A stretch of 64,000 nt of DNA, from positions 18,476,001 to 18,540,000 of the forward strand of contig OY727102.1 in NCBI GenBank assembly GCA_963402885.1, given 5' to 3'. A program made the translations under genes and the position numbers. Under the pieces are notes generated by a model. It worked only from the letters and a program-made list of their open reading frames with translations. It had not been told where the DNA came from and searched no databases. This DNA is from Antedon bifida. Taxonomy: Eukaryota; Echinodermata; Crinoidea; Comatulida; Antedonidae. Shown in pieces: positions 10,880 to 23,070 of the stretch (the stretch's first letter is position 1; the number at the start of each line of letters is the position of its first letter).

Positions 10880-12650
10880 TACGGTGGCCCACAACTATCA
10901 CGCACACTATAACACAGAATCACACAATTAAAGAAGGAATTACACAATTAAAGAAGGAATCACACAATTAAAGAAGAAATCGCATATAAACAAAAGAAAG
11001 CATGAAAATATAAAACGAAATGCACAAATAAAGAAGAAATGCACAAATAAAGAAGAAACGCACAATTAAAGAAGAGCTAAGCACAATTAAAGAAGTCCGC
11101 AACAAATTCGAAAGCTCCTCGCACAATTAAAGAAGTCCGCAACAAATTCGAAAGTACCTCGCACAATTAAAGAAGTCCGCAACAAATTCGAAAGCTCCTC
11201 GCACAATTAAAGAAGTCCGCAACAAATTCGAAAGTGCCTCACACACAATTAAAGTACAGTAGTCCGTATGGAACGCCATTGCTGCCTCCAGCAGCAAACT
11301 TTAATTCTATTCGGCTCTTTTACCATTACGTTTGGCTCTTTTACCATTCGGCGCATTTCTATTCGGCGCATTTACCATTACGTTCGGCTCTTTCAGCATT
11401 CGGCGCATTTCTATTTGGCCCATTTACCATTACGTTCGGCTCTTTCAGCATTCGGATCTTTTTTATTCGGCCCATTTACCATTACGTTCGGCTCTTTTTA
11501 ATTCGGCCCTTTTTTATTCGGCTCTTTCTGCATTATGTTCGGCTCTTTTTGATTTGGCCCTTTTTTATACGGCGCAATTAAATTCTAACCTTTTACATGG
11601 GGTCAAATGGAAGAAAATCAACGGCTGGAAATGAGTCTATGAAAAGTTTACAAAACATATAGATGCAGCATGTAAAGTGTTTGGTTGGTTGAATTAAATG
11701 AATTTGAAGGCTATTTCAATTTATTGACATGATTAATGTGTTAGCTAGAGAACTTGCAATTGTCCCACCTTATTGACCATTTTGAGAGAGAAAAGGTTTG
11801 ATTTATGGCCTAGGCTAGCTAGGCCTAGCCTGTGTCAGCCTAACATTTAATAATAATAATTTACCCTTTCTCTCTCAAAATTTGTTAAAAGATGAATTAA
11901 TTTTAGGTTATTCAACACATCTTTAATCGGTTGGCTACTCATGGTTGGCGCCATGATGATGAAATGTTTGTAAACTTTTCATAGACTCATTTCCAGTCGT
12001 TGATTTTCTTCCATTTGACCCCATGTCAAAGGTTAGATTTTAATTGCGCCATATAAAAAAATGCCGATTTAAAAAGAGCAGAAAGAGCCGAATAAAAAAG
12101 GGCCGAATCAAAAAGAGCCGAACGTAATGTTAAATGGGCCGAATAAAAAAGAGCCGAATGCTGAAAGAGCCGAACGTAATGGTAAATGGGCCAAAAAGAA
12201 ATGCGCCGAATGCTGAAAGAGCCGAAGGTAATGGTAAAAAGGCCGAATAGAAATACGCCGAATGGTAAAAGAGCCGAAGTAATGGTAAAAGAGCCGAATA
12301 TAATTAAAGTTTGCTGCCGGAGGCAGCAATGGCGTTCCATACGGACTACTGTACTTTAATTGTGCGAGGTACTTTCGAATTTGTTGCGAACTTCTTTAAT
12401 TGTGCGAGGAGCTTTCGAATTTGTTGCGAACTTCTTTAATTGTGCGAGGTACTTTCAAATTTTTTGCGGACTTCTTTAATTGTGCTTAGCTCTTCTTTAT
12501 TTGTGCATTTCGTTTTATATTTTCATGCTTTCTTTTGTTTATATGCGATTCCTTCTTTAATTGTGTGATTTCTTCTTTAATTGTGTGATTCCTTCTTTAA
12601 TTGTGTGAATATGATTTATATAGTGTGCGTGACAGTTGTGGGCCACCGTA
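10880..12650. mobile_element. 1.77-kb foldback DNA element with minisatellite arms
   Basis: Both ends read TACGGTGGCCCACAACT inward (10880 rightwards; 12650 leftwards), and TAGACC flanks both sides (10874-10879 and 12651-12656), a good target duplication. The arms are about 700-780 bp. Each holds CACAATTAAAGAAG-type units, then a 40-bp tandem unit (four copies at 11081-11240 in the left arm, three at about 12357-12476 in the right), then a GC-richer block of 15-21-bp units around TTCGGCTCTTT and CGGCGCATTT. The palindrome continues to AGTCTATGAAAAGTTTAC at about 11634 and its complement near 11968. The spacer shows no transposase. The long reading frames inside the arms are repeat artefacts. 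The superfamily is not recognised. Confidence 0.85.
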
Positions 12651-13020
12651 TAGACCAAATTCTGCGTCCACGGTCTTAGGGGAGAGAGATACAGAGGAAA
12701 GCAAACAATCCAATCCGTTAACTTATAAATATTAAATCATTTCTGTCAATATCTTTGAACACCGTGTCTCTTGCCGCGGCCCTCTATATGACTTATTTCT
12801 CAGGGAAAAATGTATCGTGCACGAGCAGTCTGATCGCGCATGAGCAGTCTGATCGCGAATGACCAGTCTGATCGTGCTCATACGTCTAGAATTAATAAAA
12901 TATGTTTTGAGCAATCTGTTATTGATTATCATCAAAAACCACGGAAAGTAAATTGTCTTACGATCGTAAGTTTGAAGTATTTGAGAGTTATTAAAATATG
13001 TAATCTTATATGAATTCAGG

Positions 13021-13786
13021 CACGTAAATTAGCAATTTTATGGAGGGGTTCGATTAGAATTTGAAAAAATTTGGAGGATTTGATAGACCACCAATTAGGC
13101 TTACGATTGTATTAAAAGTTCTTAAAATAACACTGGACGGGCGATTTTAGCATTTTTCGAAAAATTCCCTGTACTACCGGTATAGTACAGGTCTTCACCC
13201 CTCAGCCTCACCATGGTTGGGTGCTATGGTAAGAAAATTTTGAAAGAACCTATTTTGTCGAGTAAACCGGAGCAAACAAACGGCGGTAGTTGTTAGATCT
13301 CCTGACCACTCCAGACTAACGGCCTGTGAATGATTATTTAGCTACGTTAATCAATAACTTTGTTAATATAGGCTATGGTTGTCATGGAATTATTACGCAG
13401 TTACGGCAGCTTAATTACAAAATGTGACGTAACAGATACGGAAAGATTTAAATATCAATGGAGGAAAGAAGTATTAGTTGTATCACCCCCCCCCCCCCCC
13501 CCCCTCGCCCACACACACCGATATCCAAAACCAAGGTAATTAATTCAGGCTAAAAAAACATGCTAATTGTTAATAAACAGAAGCATTCGAAGAAGCCGGT
13601 CAAGGTGAATATTAATATAGTTTAAATACGCCTTTTGGACTTTGTATTCAATGTCACAAGCAGTGTTCACTCCCCCACACGTGACACTAAACTCCTCACT
13701 ATATCTTGGTTTAAGTTTTCGTCGACTTAACCAGTCTATTAAGCAAGTGGTCAGTTCGAGCTTAGAAAAAACCGACGGACGTCAAT
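13021..13786. other. Intergenic region upstream of START gene 2
   Basis: No exon is seen. It contains an unbroken run of 18 C at about 13487-13504. It presumably holds the promoter of the downstream START gene, but no TATA box or other element could be picked with confidence. Confidence 0.4.
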
Positions 13787-16700
13787 ATGGACTACAAGGC
13801 CGAAGCTGAGAAGGCATATGAGGCACTTGTGCGATTGATAGAGAGTGATGACTGGGGCAAGGAAATTAAGAGTTCGGTAAGTGTGTAAATTAAACGTAAA
13901 GATGTATTATTAATTAAGACCAATTTACACAGCTCATGCGAGCGGTAACGGTAAGCGGAAAACCGTGTAGCTTGTCCCACGTAGAATCTGTATCTATCCT
14001 GAACGGACACCGCCCGTCCCTCCAAGTTGTGTGTAAAAACCCTTTTTTGAGCGGAAACCGTGATGGTCTGGATAGATAGAACGTACGGTCCTACGTAATA
14101 CTCCGTGTCCCATCATACAACATCAGGCGTAAGGTCAATTTACACAGACGAGCGGTAACGGTAATAAACATATAAAATCTATGTTTCCTTATGACCATTT
14201 ACACACAAAACGCGGAGCGGACGGGCGGTTTCCGCTCAAAGATACAGATTCTACGTGGGACAACCTACGCGGTTTCCGCTTACCGTTACCGCTCGTCTGT
14301 GTAAATTTACCTTTATTCCAAAAACAGTAGTAGTAGTGTAGTATTATAAATGGTGTGTTAATGAGTGTCAATACTAACATACTGTTTTTTCGTCTATATG
14401 CCAACGTTTTCACGAGCGAACTAATATTTTTTTTATATAATTTGCAGAAAGACCACAAAGTTTATCGCAAGAAATCCGAACACTTCGCTGGTTCTGCGTA
14501 AGTTATATTTGTATCTTAAATAATCTTTTGAAGTAGATGAGCATGCAGTATAGACAGTCGCGTTCATCGGCAACTCCCGCCATTGCACGCACGTCACGAC
14601 TCCCGCTCACTGATTAATCAGTTTAAAAGCGCCGCGCCACATTATTTCGCGCCGCAGAATGTACCGGGAGCAGGGTAGTTTCCCTTGGACATTTCCCCCC
14701 GGAAAAAATAGACTTTTTGAATAAAATGTCCAAGGGGAAAATACCGGACGAGGTAAATGTCCGGGGGGAAATGTCCAGGGGGCATCCAGCCTAGAACCGA
14801 ATGTACCACGTCATTTCTGAAATTATATTAACGCTGCGGCACTAATAATCTAATCCATCATATCCACGGTAATGTATGTTTAACTAAACGTTGAAAGTCC
14901 AACACAAACGAAAACAGATGATAAATGTATTTACCTTGAAACTAATTTAGAATGATTATATTAATATTTAAACAGATAGCCTATTTTTTGTATAGACATC
15001 TGCCAAATATAGACAGTGAATAAAACATTTATGATAAATCATATATTATCTTGACAGTTCACTAAAATAAAACATCATTACATTGTTCAAAAACTTGTAG
15101 TACAATTTTTATCAGCTATGAATGTGAAGACACCACTATAGATAATAAGACACCAGCCCACACCACAACTCCCATTTTCCAACGCGTAGATAAACTTGCA
15201 TTTCTAGATATCCGACAGGTATACTACGCAACGCAGCGACGCAAAGCAAAGTGCTGTATTGCGTAATCACAAGTGGGAACCGACGACGCAACAGTGCTGA
15301 AAACATAGCAGGTTTGATTTCACGCAGGCGGGGGCAAACACAATTATTAGAAGGGCATTTGCTTACGTTGCGTAGATTGCGTTACGTTGCGTCAACCTTT
15401 AACGCAATTTTATCACTTGTTCAATTATTTTAGTAGAATCTGACTTATTTGTATATGTATGTTACAGCTATAAATGTGTATACACGGTTGATCTTCCTCT
15501 GGAGGATTTAATTGTCATGTCGCTGCCTAAGTGTTTGGGAGGACATATCGAAGATATTGATAGTTTAGTTAAAGAAATGGAATGTCTCGAAGAAGTGTCT
15601 GACGTAAGTGGAAACCAGTTACATAAGCTTGGTTCCCACTAGAACGCAACGCAACGTAACACAGCGACGTATCGACGCAAAGTGATGTATTGCGTAATCA
15701 CAAGTGAGAACCGACGACGCAATAGTGATGCAAACATCGTATGTTTGATTTCACGCAGGCGGGGGAAAACACAATGATTGGAAGGGCATTTTGTTACGTT
15801 GTGTCGTTTGCGTTACGTTGCGTCGCTAGTGGGAACCACGCTTTACTGGGTTTAAAAAAGAATTGTTTTCATTGTATTTGGATCGTTCCCGTTGTTTAAG
15901 TGTTGAGGGCCTCATGCATGTCAGCCTCGGCTCTTTTGCGTCACCCTCATTAAACAAAGTTTTAAAACAAATCGTCTTGTTATTATCTTTGTGCGGTAGT
16001 ACATTAACACCACGTTGAGAATTCCTGAAGCTCTGTCTACACTATCAAACTAGTTTGACAAAAAAGGTGTGATGTGCCGAAATATTTAAATCATCATGTC
16101 TATATATCGGCACATCACATTTTTTTGTCACATAAAGTTTGATTAAAGCTTAAAGCGTTTCGTTTCTGGCCAAGAAAGTATTCGCAAGTGCTATTTTGGA
16201 AAAAGTGTAGCCTACCACGAACATTTCCACAATTCATTCCTCCGTGTTTCCCATTCTAACTCTCTACACACTTCTGTTCTGTAGGATGTGAAGGTAGTAA
16301 GGACCGTGACAACTTCCATGGCCATGGGGCTCATATCAAGCAGGGAGTTAATAGATCTTGTCTACATTAAAAGGTTCCCAGACAACGATAAAAAGGCTGC
16401 CGTTATTGCGAAAGGGATAGACCATGATTTGCCAGTTGCACCAAAACTAGTTCGTGGAAAACACTTCGTTACTGGACTAATCATGGAGGTGGTTAAATTG
16501 GGGTAAGTTTATTGACCACCAGTCAATAAGTCACGATGATGTTAAACTCTGTCTACACTATCAAACTAGCTTGACAAATATGGCAGTGATATTCCCAAAT
16601 ATGGTAGTGATATGACATCATCATGTCCATATATAGGCACATCACATGTTTTTGTCACATCAAGTTTGATAGTGTAGACAACAGAGCTTTAATATCGATG

Positions 16701-16906
16701 GGACGTTTGATAACAACTTGTAATCAATGTTTTCTTTTTTATCTAGAGACAAAGATGTCCTTGAAATCAAACACATTGAGGAGCTGGACTTCAGCGGCAA
16801 TGTACCGTCGAAAGTGATAGAGAGCTTTATTCCAAGCGAGCTAATTGGACGCGGCTCCACACTCAGGAAGAATCACAAGAAACTCGAAAAAATCCGTGCC
16901 AAATAA
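13787..16906 (+). CDS. START-domain lipid transfer protein, copy 2 (STARD4/5/6-like)
   Basis: Five exons: 13787-13876, 14448-14497, 15468-15603, 16285-16502 and 16747-16906, encoding 217 residues. Exons 2-5 are 50, 136, 218 and 160 nt, exactly as in the gene at 7463-10274, and the phases match, so the two arose by tandem duplication. The START signature reads AMGLISSRELIDLVYIKRF, and the C-terminal helix follows DFSGNVPSKVIESF. Compared with copy 1 the body is clearly diverged (for example KAAVIAKGIDHDLP against KVAVITSGVEYDVP), so the duplication is not recent and ligand preference may differ. It is cytosolic, with no signal or membrane segment. A poly(A) signal AATAAA lies at 17041-17046. 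Confidence 0.9.
13917..14315. mobile_element. MITE family C, two adjacent copies
   Basis: A diverged copy begins near AAGACCAATTTACACAGC (13917). A better preserved one spans about 14129-14315, from GGTCAATTTACACAGACGAG to CTCGTCTGTGTAAATTTACC. Inner blocks such as CACGTAGAATCTGTATCT are shared with the copy at 3582-3757. They lie in intron 1 of START gene 2. Confidence 0.65.
14650..14795. repeat. Short inverted/direct repeat block (TGTCC / GGGGGAAA)
   Basis: Variants of GGACATTTCCCCCCGG, ATGTCCAAGGGGAAA and AAATGTCCGGGGGGAAATG recur in both orientations within 146 bp, so the segment can fold on itself. It lies in intron 2 of START gene 2. Its nature is unknown. Confidence 0.4.
15215..15405. 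mobile_element. MITE family B, diverged
   Basis: Contains ACGCAACGCAGCGACGCAAAG and, 110 bp later, GCTTACGTTGCGTAGATTGC and GTTACGTTGCGTC. It shares the interior ATTGCGTAATCACAAGTG with the copy at 15628-15843. The outer CCCACTAG ends are lost. Confidence 0.5.
15628..15843. mobile_element. MITE family B, 0.2-kb variant
   Basis: Left end AAGCTTGGTTCCCACTAG, right end CTAGTGGGAACCACGCTTTA. The interior is longer than in the 8310 copy and includes TCACAAGTGAGAACCGACG. It begins about 25 bp after the exon 3 donor of START gene 2. Confidence 0.75.
16028..16152. mobile_element. MITE family A copy
   Basis: Begins AAGCTCTGTCTACACTATC and ends in a decayed terminal repeat (AAGTTTGATTAAAGCTTA). The interior has GTGTGATGTGCC and its complement GGCACATCACA. 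Confidence 0.7.
16543..16691. mobile_element. MITE family A copy in intron 4 of START gene 2
   Basis: Begins AAACTCTGTCTACACTATC, carries ATGGTAGTGATATGACATC, and ends TTTGATAGTGTAGACAACAG then AGCTTTA, with a small duplication in the right terminal repeat. Confidence 0.75.
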
Positions 16907-18109
16907 ATCGACAATATTTCCTGTAGGCGGCCTATTTGGGGCTACACTTATAGCTTAATTAATCAGTGATATCAATGAATGATTTAATACCAAATAATAA
17001 CAACTTCTCTTTCTCGGAAGTCTTAACCTAATATTGTGACAATAAATTTCATTTAATTGCTGGCCATTTCAAATGCTATACATTTTTCAAATGTATTAAC
17101 AATATCACAATAATTTGTGTTTCCTGATATATAAATCAAAAGATCAAAATTACTGAAAGATAAAGGTTGTACGAAATCAGCGCACTAAGTATATATGATA
17201 ACTCAAGAAAGTTAGGCACAGCAGCGAGCCGGAATAAATAAGGTCGATATTAATTGAATTACAGTAGACTGCCTTTGTTCTATTATTACATAAACTGTTA
17301 GTTAAACTTGTTTATTTGTTTGCATTTTAGTTTTGTGTGTGTGATATTACACTGAATAAAAAAGGCACAAATGCATAGCAAACTGCCATGATAAATAGGA
17401 TATTGTCAGCTTTTCAGTCATGTACTTTATTGTATACTCTGTTTTGAGTGCTCTCAGTTCTAGTTTAGGTTCGATCTCTACGGATTTTTTTGTCTGTTTT
17501 TTTTAATTAAAAAAAGAGAGATAGCCTATTTAGAGGGTTAGGTTAATTTAGGATCTTTGCGATTTCTATCGTCAATAGGCCTATAGTGAACTGTCATAAT
17601 CACTAACTATTTACAGTAATCGCTAGGCACCTTGCCACCCACGGCCTGTTTCCAGCCGCCTTATGTCACATCAAAAACTTACAAAATAGACTGAAATCGG
17701 TATGGGGTTCATTTCAGCCAATAGGCATTTTGACATATTTTCTTGAAAGAAAAAAAATATATAAAAATGCACAAATTAGCCTCAAATCGTAGAAAAACAA
17801 ATCACAGTAGGTTAAAACGAAAGCTTCATATTACGTCATTCTAATCGTAACGTCATAAAAATGCCTGTTCATGAACGTAATTTTGAGGGAACGAAACTAG
17901 TAAACAAGATGAGCTCAGTCGACTGATTCATTATTGTAATTGTTTTATGAATTGTAAAAATATTAAATAGCTTTTGTGTGTGGCTCGCGCTGTATTCTTT
18001 ATTTTGTTCTGATGCTGAATTAACGTCATGGCGCGCATGATGATATACATGAATTGCATGCCTCGCTGGCTCGCACTCCACATTTTTTGTTTCCATTCAC
18101 AAATTCAAG
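16907..18109. other. START gene 2 3' UTR and MRPS27 upstream region
   Basis: AATAAA at 17041-17046 probably ends the START transcript. The rest is AT-rich with no exon or clear repeat. The final 250 bp are somewhat richer in GC and should hold the MRPS27 promoter; no specific element is evident. Confidence 0.45.
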
Positions 18110-21100
18110 ATGGCGACTTGCATGTTTCGCACGCTGTCAACTCGTCATGTAATCCAGCGGTTGCTAGATAACGCAAGGACATCTACCGTAGGTAAGAAGC
18201 GTATTTTATATTTAGTATGAACTAGAAGAAGTATCTTGTTCAGTTTAAATGACAAATATATTATTTATTTCAATACAATACCTATCTGAAAAGCTAGGCC
18301 TAGGATACTCCATCCATCATCTACTGTGTATCTGGTGCGTCCGCCGTGCCGGGGCCCATATAGGGCTAGGCCTAGACGCTGTTCTGTTTGTTACGTATGG
18401 TCACACACTAGTAGGCCTGGATAGGGATGACTAGACCTAGGCCTAAACTAAGAAAAACAAATTTAACAGCTTTACTGACCTATTATTTTATTATCTAATT
18501 TAAAATATCATCTATCATTCATAATCATGCATGGCATATTATAATAAAATAATATCATTATTGCATGCATGATTGATAATGATACAAAATACCTGGCTAC
18601 TAGGGATGCTACTAGGTAGTACTACCAATACTTAGGCCTACTACTGCCAGTGCCCTGAGGCTGATGGTGTCCCAACTGTGACTGCAAAAAAGCCGGATCC
18701 CTGGTGCAGCCATGCCTAGCCTATGCCCAAGAGCATTTTATATATAATAATAATAAATATAAATAATAATTATAATTTTATTTATAGGAAGAAGAACTCT
18801 ACTCTCAGAGGCTTATTATGGAAATGAAGTTTGGCAGAAACGAAAAAGGCTAGCTATGGACATGGGTAATATTAATATTTTGTAGATACAATGTTCTAAA
18901 AAAGAATTCCATTGTCAACCATCATTTGTTAACAGTTGGAATATTTTATTATATTATTTCTATTTGAAATTTAGTTGAACTACAATTGAAATTAGATCGA
19001 GACTTTGTAGATTTGAAAAAGCCTGTTCCATCAATTGAACTACATATAGTAAGTGTAATTTAAACCAATTATTAATTATTATAACATAATTTTCAAATGT
19101 AAATTTGATTGCTGGTACATATGTGTCACAGCTATAAGAACGATTAAATTATTTATTTGTGTTTTTTCCCTCTAGTTTGTTGATAATATCATGACAACAG
19201 CTCAACTCCAGACAGGAGAACAATACTTAGACTGGTAGGGAAACTGGTTATTGAAAGGGTTTTGGGCAAATAGGCATATATATTTGGGAGAAAACATAAT
19301 GAAACATCATTATTAAATTAAAATGTCTCTATTCTGCATAACTACATAAGGTTTCTGCAGAGATCTACCTACAGTACAATAAATTTTTTTTTTTTAATTC
19401 TTCTTAATTAATGTTTTTATATTAATAAAATTAATGTTAAATATTGTTTTGTCTCCAGTCATCGGCACTCCATTGTTGCCAGACATTTGCGAAAGGCAAC
19501 AATTCATGCATGGTTCAGGGCGTGTATACGGTTGAATGAGCCTGAACGCGCTTACAAGACACTTCTAAACAAGGTACAGTAAATCAATGTTTTAATGGTT
19601 AAACTATGCATCATTTGTTTCAGCAACTCAACTCGCCCAATACCGGACATCTTTGGGCTGGCAAAATGTGTCTGGTTTTCTGGAAAGTCTGGTATTCAGA
19701 ATGTGTGTTTAGTGGTAAAGAGGAATTTGGGACCTTTTACACTTTGAGAATAGTATGGTTTTGGGAGAGTTCCGGTTTTCAGAGAGTCCGGAATTGGAAG
19801 AGTAATAACATTTTGTTACTAACACTAGCAGTGTGGAGTTAACTGACATTGTAGCTATGATAAATAACAGGGCAGTAACCATTAAATTTGAAAAATAAAC
19901 CAAATATAATCACTCACTTATCTGTAGATCAACTATGGCTTGTTTCCGGACATGATGATTTTCAACATTCTTCTTGATATGTTCTTGAAAAACGAAGATT
20001 ATGCAAGTGAGTTTGTTTTGAGTTGACCCAACTATCATAGGTGTTTAGTAGCTGTTTGGTGTGACCTTGCCTTTTATATTTATTTCTTTTATTTTGAAGA
20101 AATTTGAATAAATAAAATACAAATATTAAAAAAGCAAAGCGCATTTTAATTTTTGTATAATTGTTCCATTATTTAACAAAAACAGAGATGTCTTCTGTTC
20201 TGTAATAAATGGACCAATTTGATGTCATTTGTTATGTTTACAGATGCAGCAATGGTTGCTATGGAGATGATGCACACAGAGGTTTTAGACAATACAGCAC
20301 CTTTATCGCAGCACCTAGCCTTGTATGCCTGTCTAAAGTATTTATTAAGTGGAACCGAAATCGAAGTACGTTTATATATTTTATATATAAATCCAAAGGC
20401 AAATTACTAAAAATAATGGCAATGCTGTGGGTATCAGTGGCTGGATCTCAAAATACAGAATAGATACAAAATAAAATAAGCAAAACGATAAAGCCAGAAA
20501 AATTAGCAGAGCTTTTGGGGCAACACTAGCCCTTCATCAATGCAATATGTTTTATATATATAAATGGTACAACTTAAATGATATGATATACGAATTTGGT
20601 ACATTATTATTGATTAATATTTTATCTGCAGGATCATCATCTACCCCATTTGGGAATGACCTTAGCAGATGCAACTAGAGGTCAATCTAGTCTCTTTTCC
20701 AGAAGTTATCATGTAATTGGCTACAGTATGGTACCTACAAGACTAGACCAAGGTGTGAAAGCTCTACAGAAAATTGCTGAATTGGCAGAAAAGGATTGTA
20801 TTTTACAAGATGCGGTGAGTTTTTTCATTTAATATATCTATGGTCCTTTCATCACTTTGTGGTCATCCTTTTTATGTTGTCTCTCTATAAACTCAAATTT
20901 ACACTTTGTTTGGACGACCTCCCAGAGGGCCCAGTTATGATCAGTGACTGTAATGTACTAGTACACCGGGGTAACCCCCTACTCGTCTCGAAAGATGTAC
21001 TAGGTTAGTAAAGTGCACATGAGCTAGATGTGTACACTGGACCTACGGTTTATAGTCCTTATCCGAGAAGACTTGTTCTACCACCAGAACCATGGAACGA

Positions 21101-22049
21101 GTGAGTCTCTAACCCTTGCCAATGTTATGGCTACGTAATTACGGTTCCACTGTCTTAACTGCTCGGCCACTCACACTACTTTTGTTTCTTTTTTTTTTAA
21201 ATTCAATTAAATTATATTAATACATTTGTTTAGGTCTCCAAGTTACACAGTGCTGTTGAAAATTCAGATAATGAACAATTACAAGCATCACTCCAGGCAA
21301 GTACCAGCAATTTATTTAATTTTTGGCTAATAATTATTATTTAACAACACAGTATTCACATTTAATTGTTTTAATTAATATTTAACAACAGGTTTAAAAA
21401 AAAATGTTATCTATGTATTCTTTAAGTTAAATTGTTTAATGTTCATCTTCTAAGTTGTAATTGTAATTAAAAAAAATGTTAATAATATAGGGGAAAATCC
21501 AGAATGTTGAAAAGTCTGGGCCAAACATAAGGGGTCCTCTCCTAAAATGATCAAGACCAATTTTATTTAGAAATTTGCTGAATAAAATAAGTTCTTAAAT
21601 TAATTTTCAATGAATCAAACTTGGTTGAATGATGTCAAAAATGATTAACGTTTCTTTAATTCATCTTCTAGGAAACTGTCAATAAACTTAACGAAAATAA
21701 TTCAATAATTGATAAACCAGTTGACGATCTTCTTCAAGATTTAGTTGAAAATATTCCAAACTTGGAAACAAAAGACATTGAACAATATCCAACAACATTA
21801 TTAGAATGGCATGAATCCAACGTACACGCAGTGCAAAGACAGCGCGAGGCTAAAGAAGCCTTCATTCGATCACTAAAAGAGGCTAGGTTGGAGAAGCTAT
21901 TGCAGGAAACGGGAGGCATCAAGTACTGGTTGAACAAACGTGAGCAAGGGAATACACAAACTGAAGAAAAGAAGGATTCATTTGAGGATGTAGAATATAT
22001 AGATAAGGAACAACTTGCTGAAGAGATTGAAAATACCACCAGGTTGTAA
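18110..22049 (+). CDS. MRPS27: Mitochondrial ribosomal small-subunit protein mS27
   Basis: Ten exons: 18110-18191, 18788-18865, 18975-19048, 19176-19234, 19459-19573, 19928-20006, 20244-20365, 20632-20814, 21234-21296 and 21672-22049. They encode 410 residues, against about 414 in vertebrates. The first 30 residues lack acidic residues apart from one Asp and are rich in Arg, Ser and Thr, as in a mitochondrial targeting peptide. The best family marker is INYGLFPDMMIFNILLDMF (exon 6), the conserved pentatricopeptide-like helical repeat of mS27; HAWFRACIRLNEPERAYKTL (exon 5) belongs to the same repeat. The C-terminus is a charged helix (QRQREAKEAFIRSLKEARLE). mS27 sits in the mitoribosomal small subunit and is needed for mitochondrial translation. 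The intron after exon 9 starts GC (CAG then GCAAGT). Poly(A) signals AATAAA occur at 22416 and 22426. Confidence 0.92.
19622..19806. mobile_element. MITE family E (CCAATACCGGAC ends)
   Basis: The left end has CAACTCGCCCAATACCGGAC and the right end GGGAGAGTTCCGG and GAGAGTCCGGA. A related copy at 38340-38508 has CCCAATACCGGAC on one side and GTCCGGTATTGGGAGAGC on the other. It lies in intron 5 of MRPS27. Confidence 0.5.
20915..21180 (-). mobile_element. tRNA-derived SINE, minus orientation
   Basis: On the minus strand the head reads GTGGCCGAGCAGTTAAGACA (a Leu/Ser-tRNA-like A box), followed some 50 nt later by GGGTTAGAGACTCACTCG (a degenerate B box) and CCATGGTTCTGG. The body includes CCTACGGTTTATAGTCC read on the plus strand. 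Related fragments occur at 28605-28750 and 39240-39420. It lies in intron 8 of MRPS27. Confidence 0.65.
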
Positions 22050-22508
22050 AGTTATCTTGAACTGTGGTTTACTATTAAATAATGTCAATGCCTTTTCAGA
22101 GAGTATTCTGTGCCGCCATGGTCTACACACTTAGGGCCTTACAAAATACTAGTGTTGACACCTGTGTGTTTAAGAATTAATTACCATTTATTGGGTAGTG
22201 TTCCATTAATAGGGGTGTTCTACGGTATTACTAATTATGGTCGTGCGGTATGGAAGGCAAAAAGTGTTAAAAACACATGATTTAATGGCCGACATGAACT
22301 TGGCATGCAATGATTTTGAAAATCATAATCATACATTGTACTGTATGATTTTTGTAAGCATTAAAGTTTATTTTACATCTAAATTCTGTGTAATGCACTA
22401 AACCAATGTTTGCTAAATAAACAACAATAAATACAGTACTGTAATGTGGTATCAATTTATTTGAATTCAGTCAACATTTCAACTACAGTAGGTCCTCTTT
22501 GCAGCATG
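22050..22508. other. Convergent 3' ends of MRPS27 and SKIC3
   Basis: MRPS27 poly(A) signals (AATAAA) are at 22416-22421 and 22426-22431 on the plus strand. On the minus strand a single AATAAA (TTTATT at 22457-22462) lies just beyond the minisatellite and is the likely SKIC3 poly(A) signal. The two transcripts would end within a few tens of bases of each other. Confidence 0.6.
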
Positions 22509-23070
22509 ACTAGTCTAGCTGATCCAGTAATTGACTTAGTGAATCAAGCACTACATAACTAGTCTAGCTGATCCAGTAATTGATTTAGTAAATCAAGCAC
22601 TACATGACTAGTCTAGCTGATCCAGTAATTTACTTAGTAAATCAAGCACTACATGACTAGTCTAGCTGATCCAGTAATTGACTTAGTAAATCAAACACTA
22701 CATGACTAGTCTAGCTGATCCAGTAATTTACTTAGTAAATCAAGCACTACATGACTAGTCTAGCTGATCCAGTAATTTACTTAGTAAATCAAGCACTACA
22801 TGACTAGTCTAGCTGATCCAGTAATTTACTTAGTAAATCAAGCACTACATGACCAGTCTAGCTGATCCAGTAATTTACTTACATGACTAGTCTAGCTGAT
22901 CCAGTAATTTACTTAGTAAATCAAGCACTACACGACTAGTCTAGCTGATCCAGTAATTGACTTAGTAAATCAAGCACTACATGATTAGTCTAGCTGATCC
23001 AGTAATTTACTTAGTAAATCAAGCACTACATGACTAGTCTAGCTGATCCAGTAATTTACTTAGTAAATCA
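22509..23070 (-). repeat. 49-bp minisatellite derived from the SKIC3 stop-codon region
   Basis: ACTAGTCTAGCTGATCCAGT recurs at 22509, 22558, 22607 and 22656 and onwards, an exact 49-bp period, with about 11-12 copies up to 23033. One copy near 22855-22885 lacks about 20 bp. The last copy (23033-23070) is part of the terminal exon of SKIC3: on the minus strand every unit repeats the codons for [11 protein letters not shown] and the TAG stop, and then adds about 11 bp of spacer (TCATGTAGTGC). The array is thus the 3' UTR of SKIC3. Variation between units is slight (TTGACTTAG, TTTACTTAG and TTGATTTAG). Confidence 0.92.

Noticed and set aside
11234-12340. Several 70-115-residue reading frames on both strands (repeated LPLRSALSAFG-type peptides)
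   Set aside because: They are frames through the short repeats of the foldback element arms, mirrored on both strands, with no domain resemblance.
22509-23070. Regular 49-bp repeats as a possible CRISPR array
   Set aside because: There are no unique spacers; the whole 49-bp unit is repeated. The host is a eukaryote and the unit derives from the SKIC3 terminal exon.
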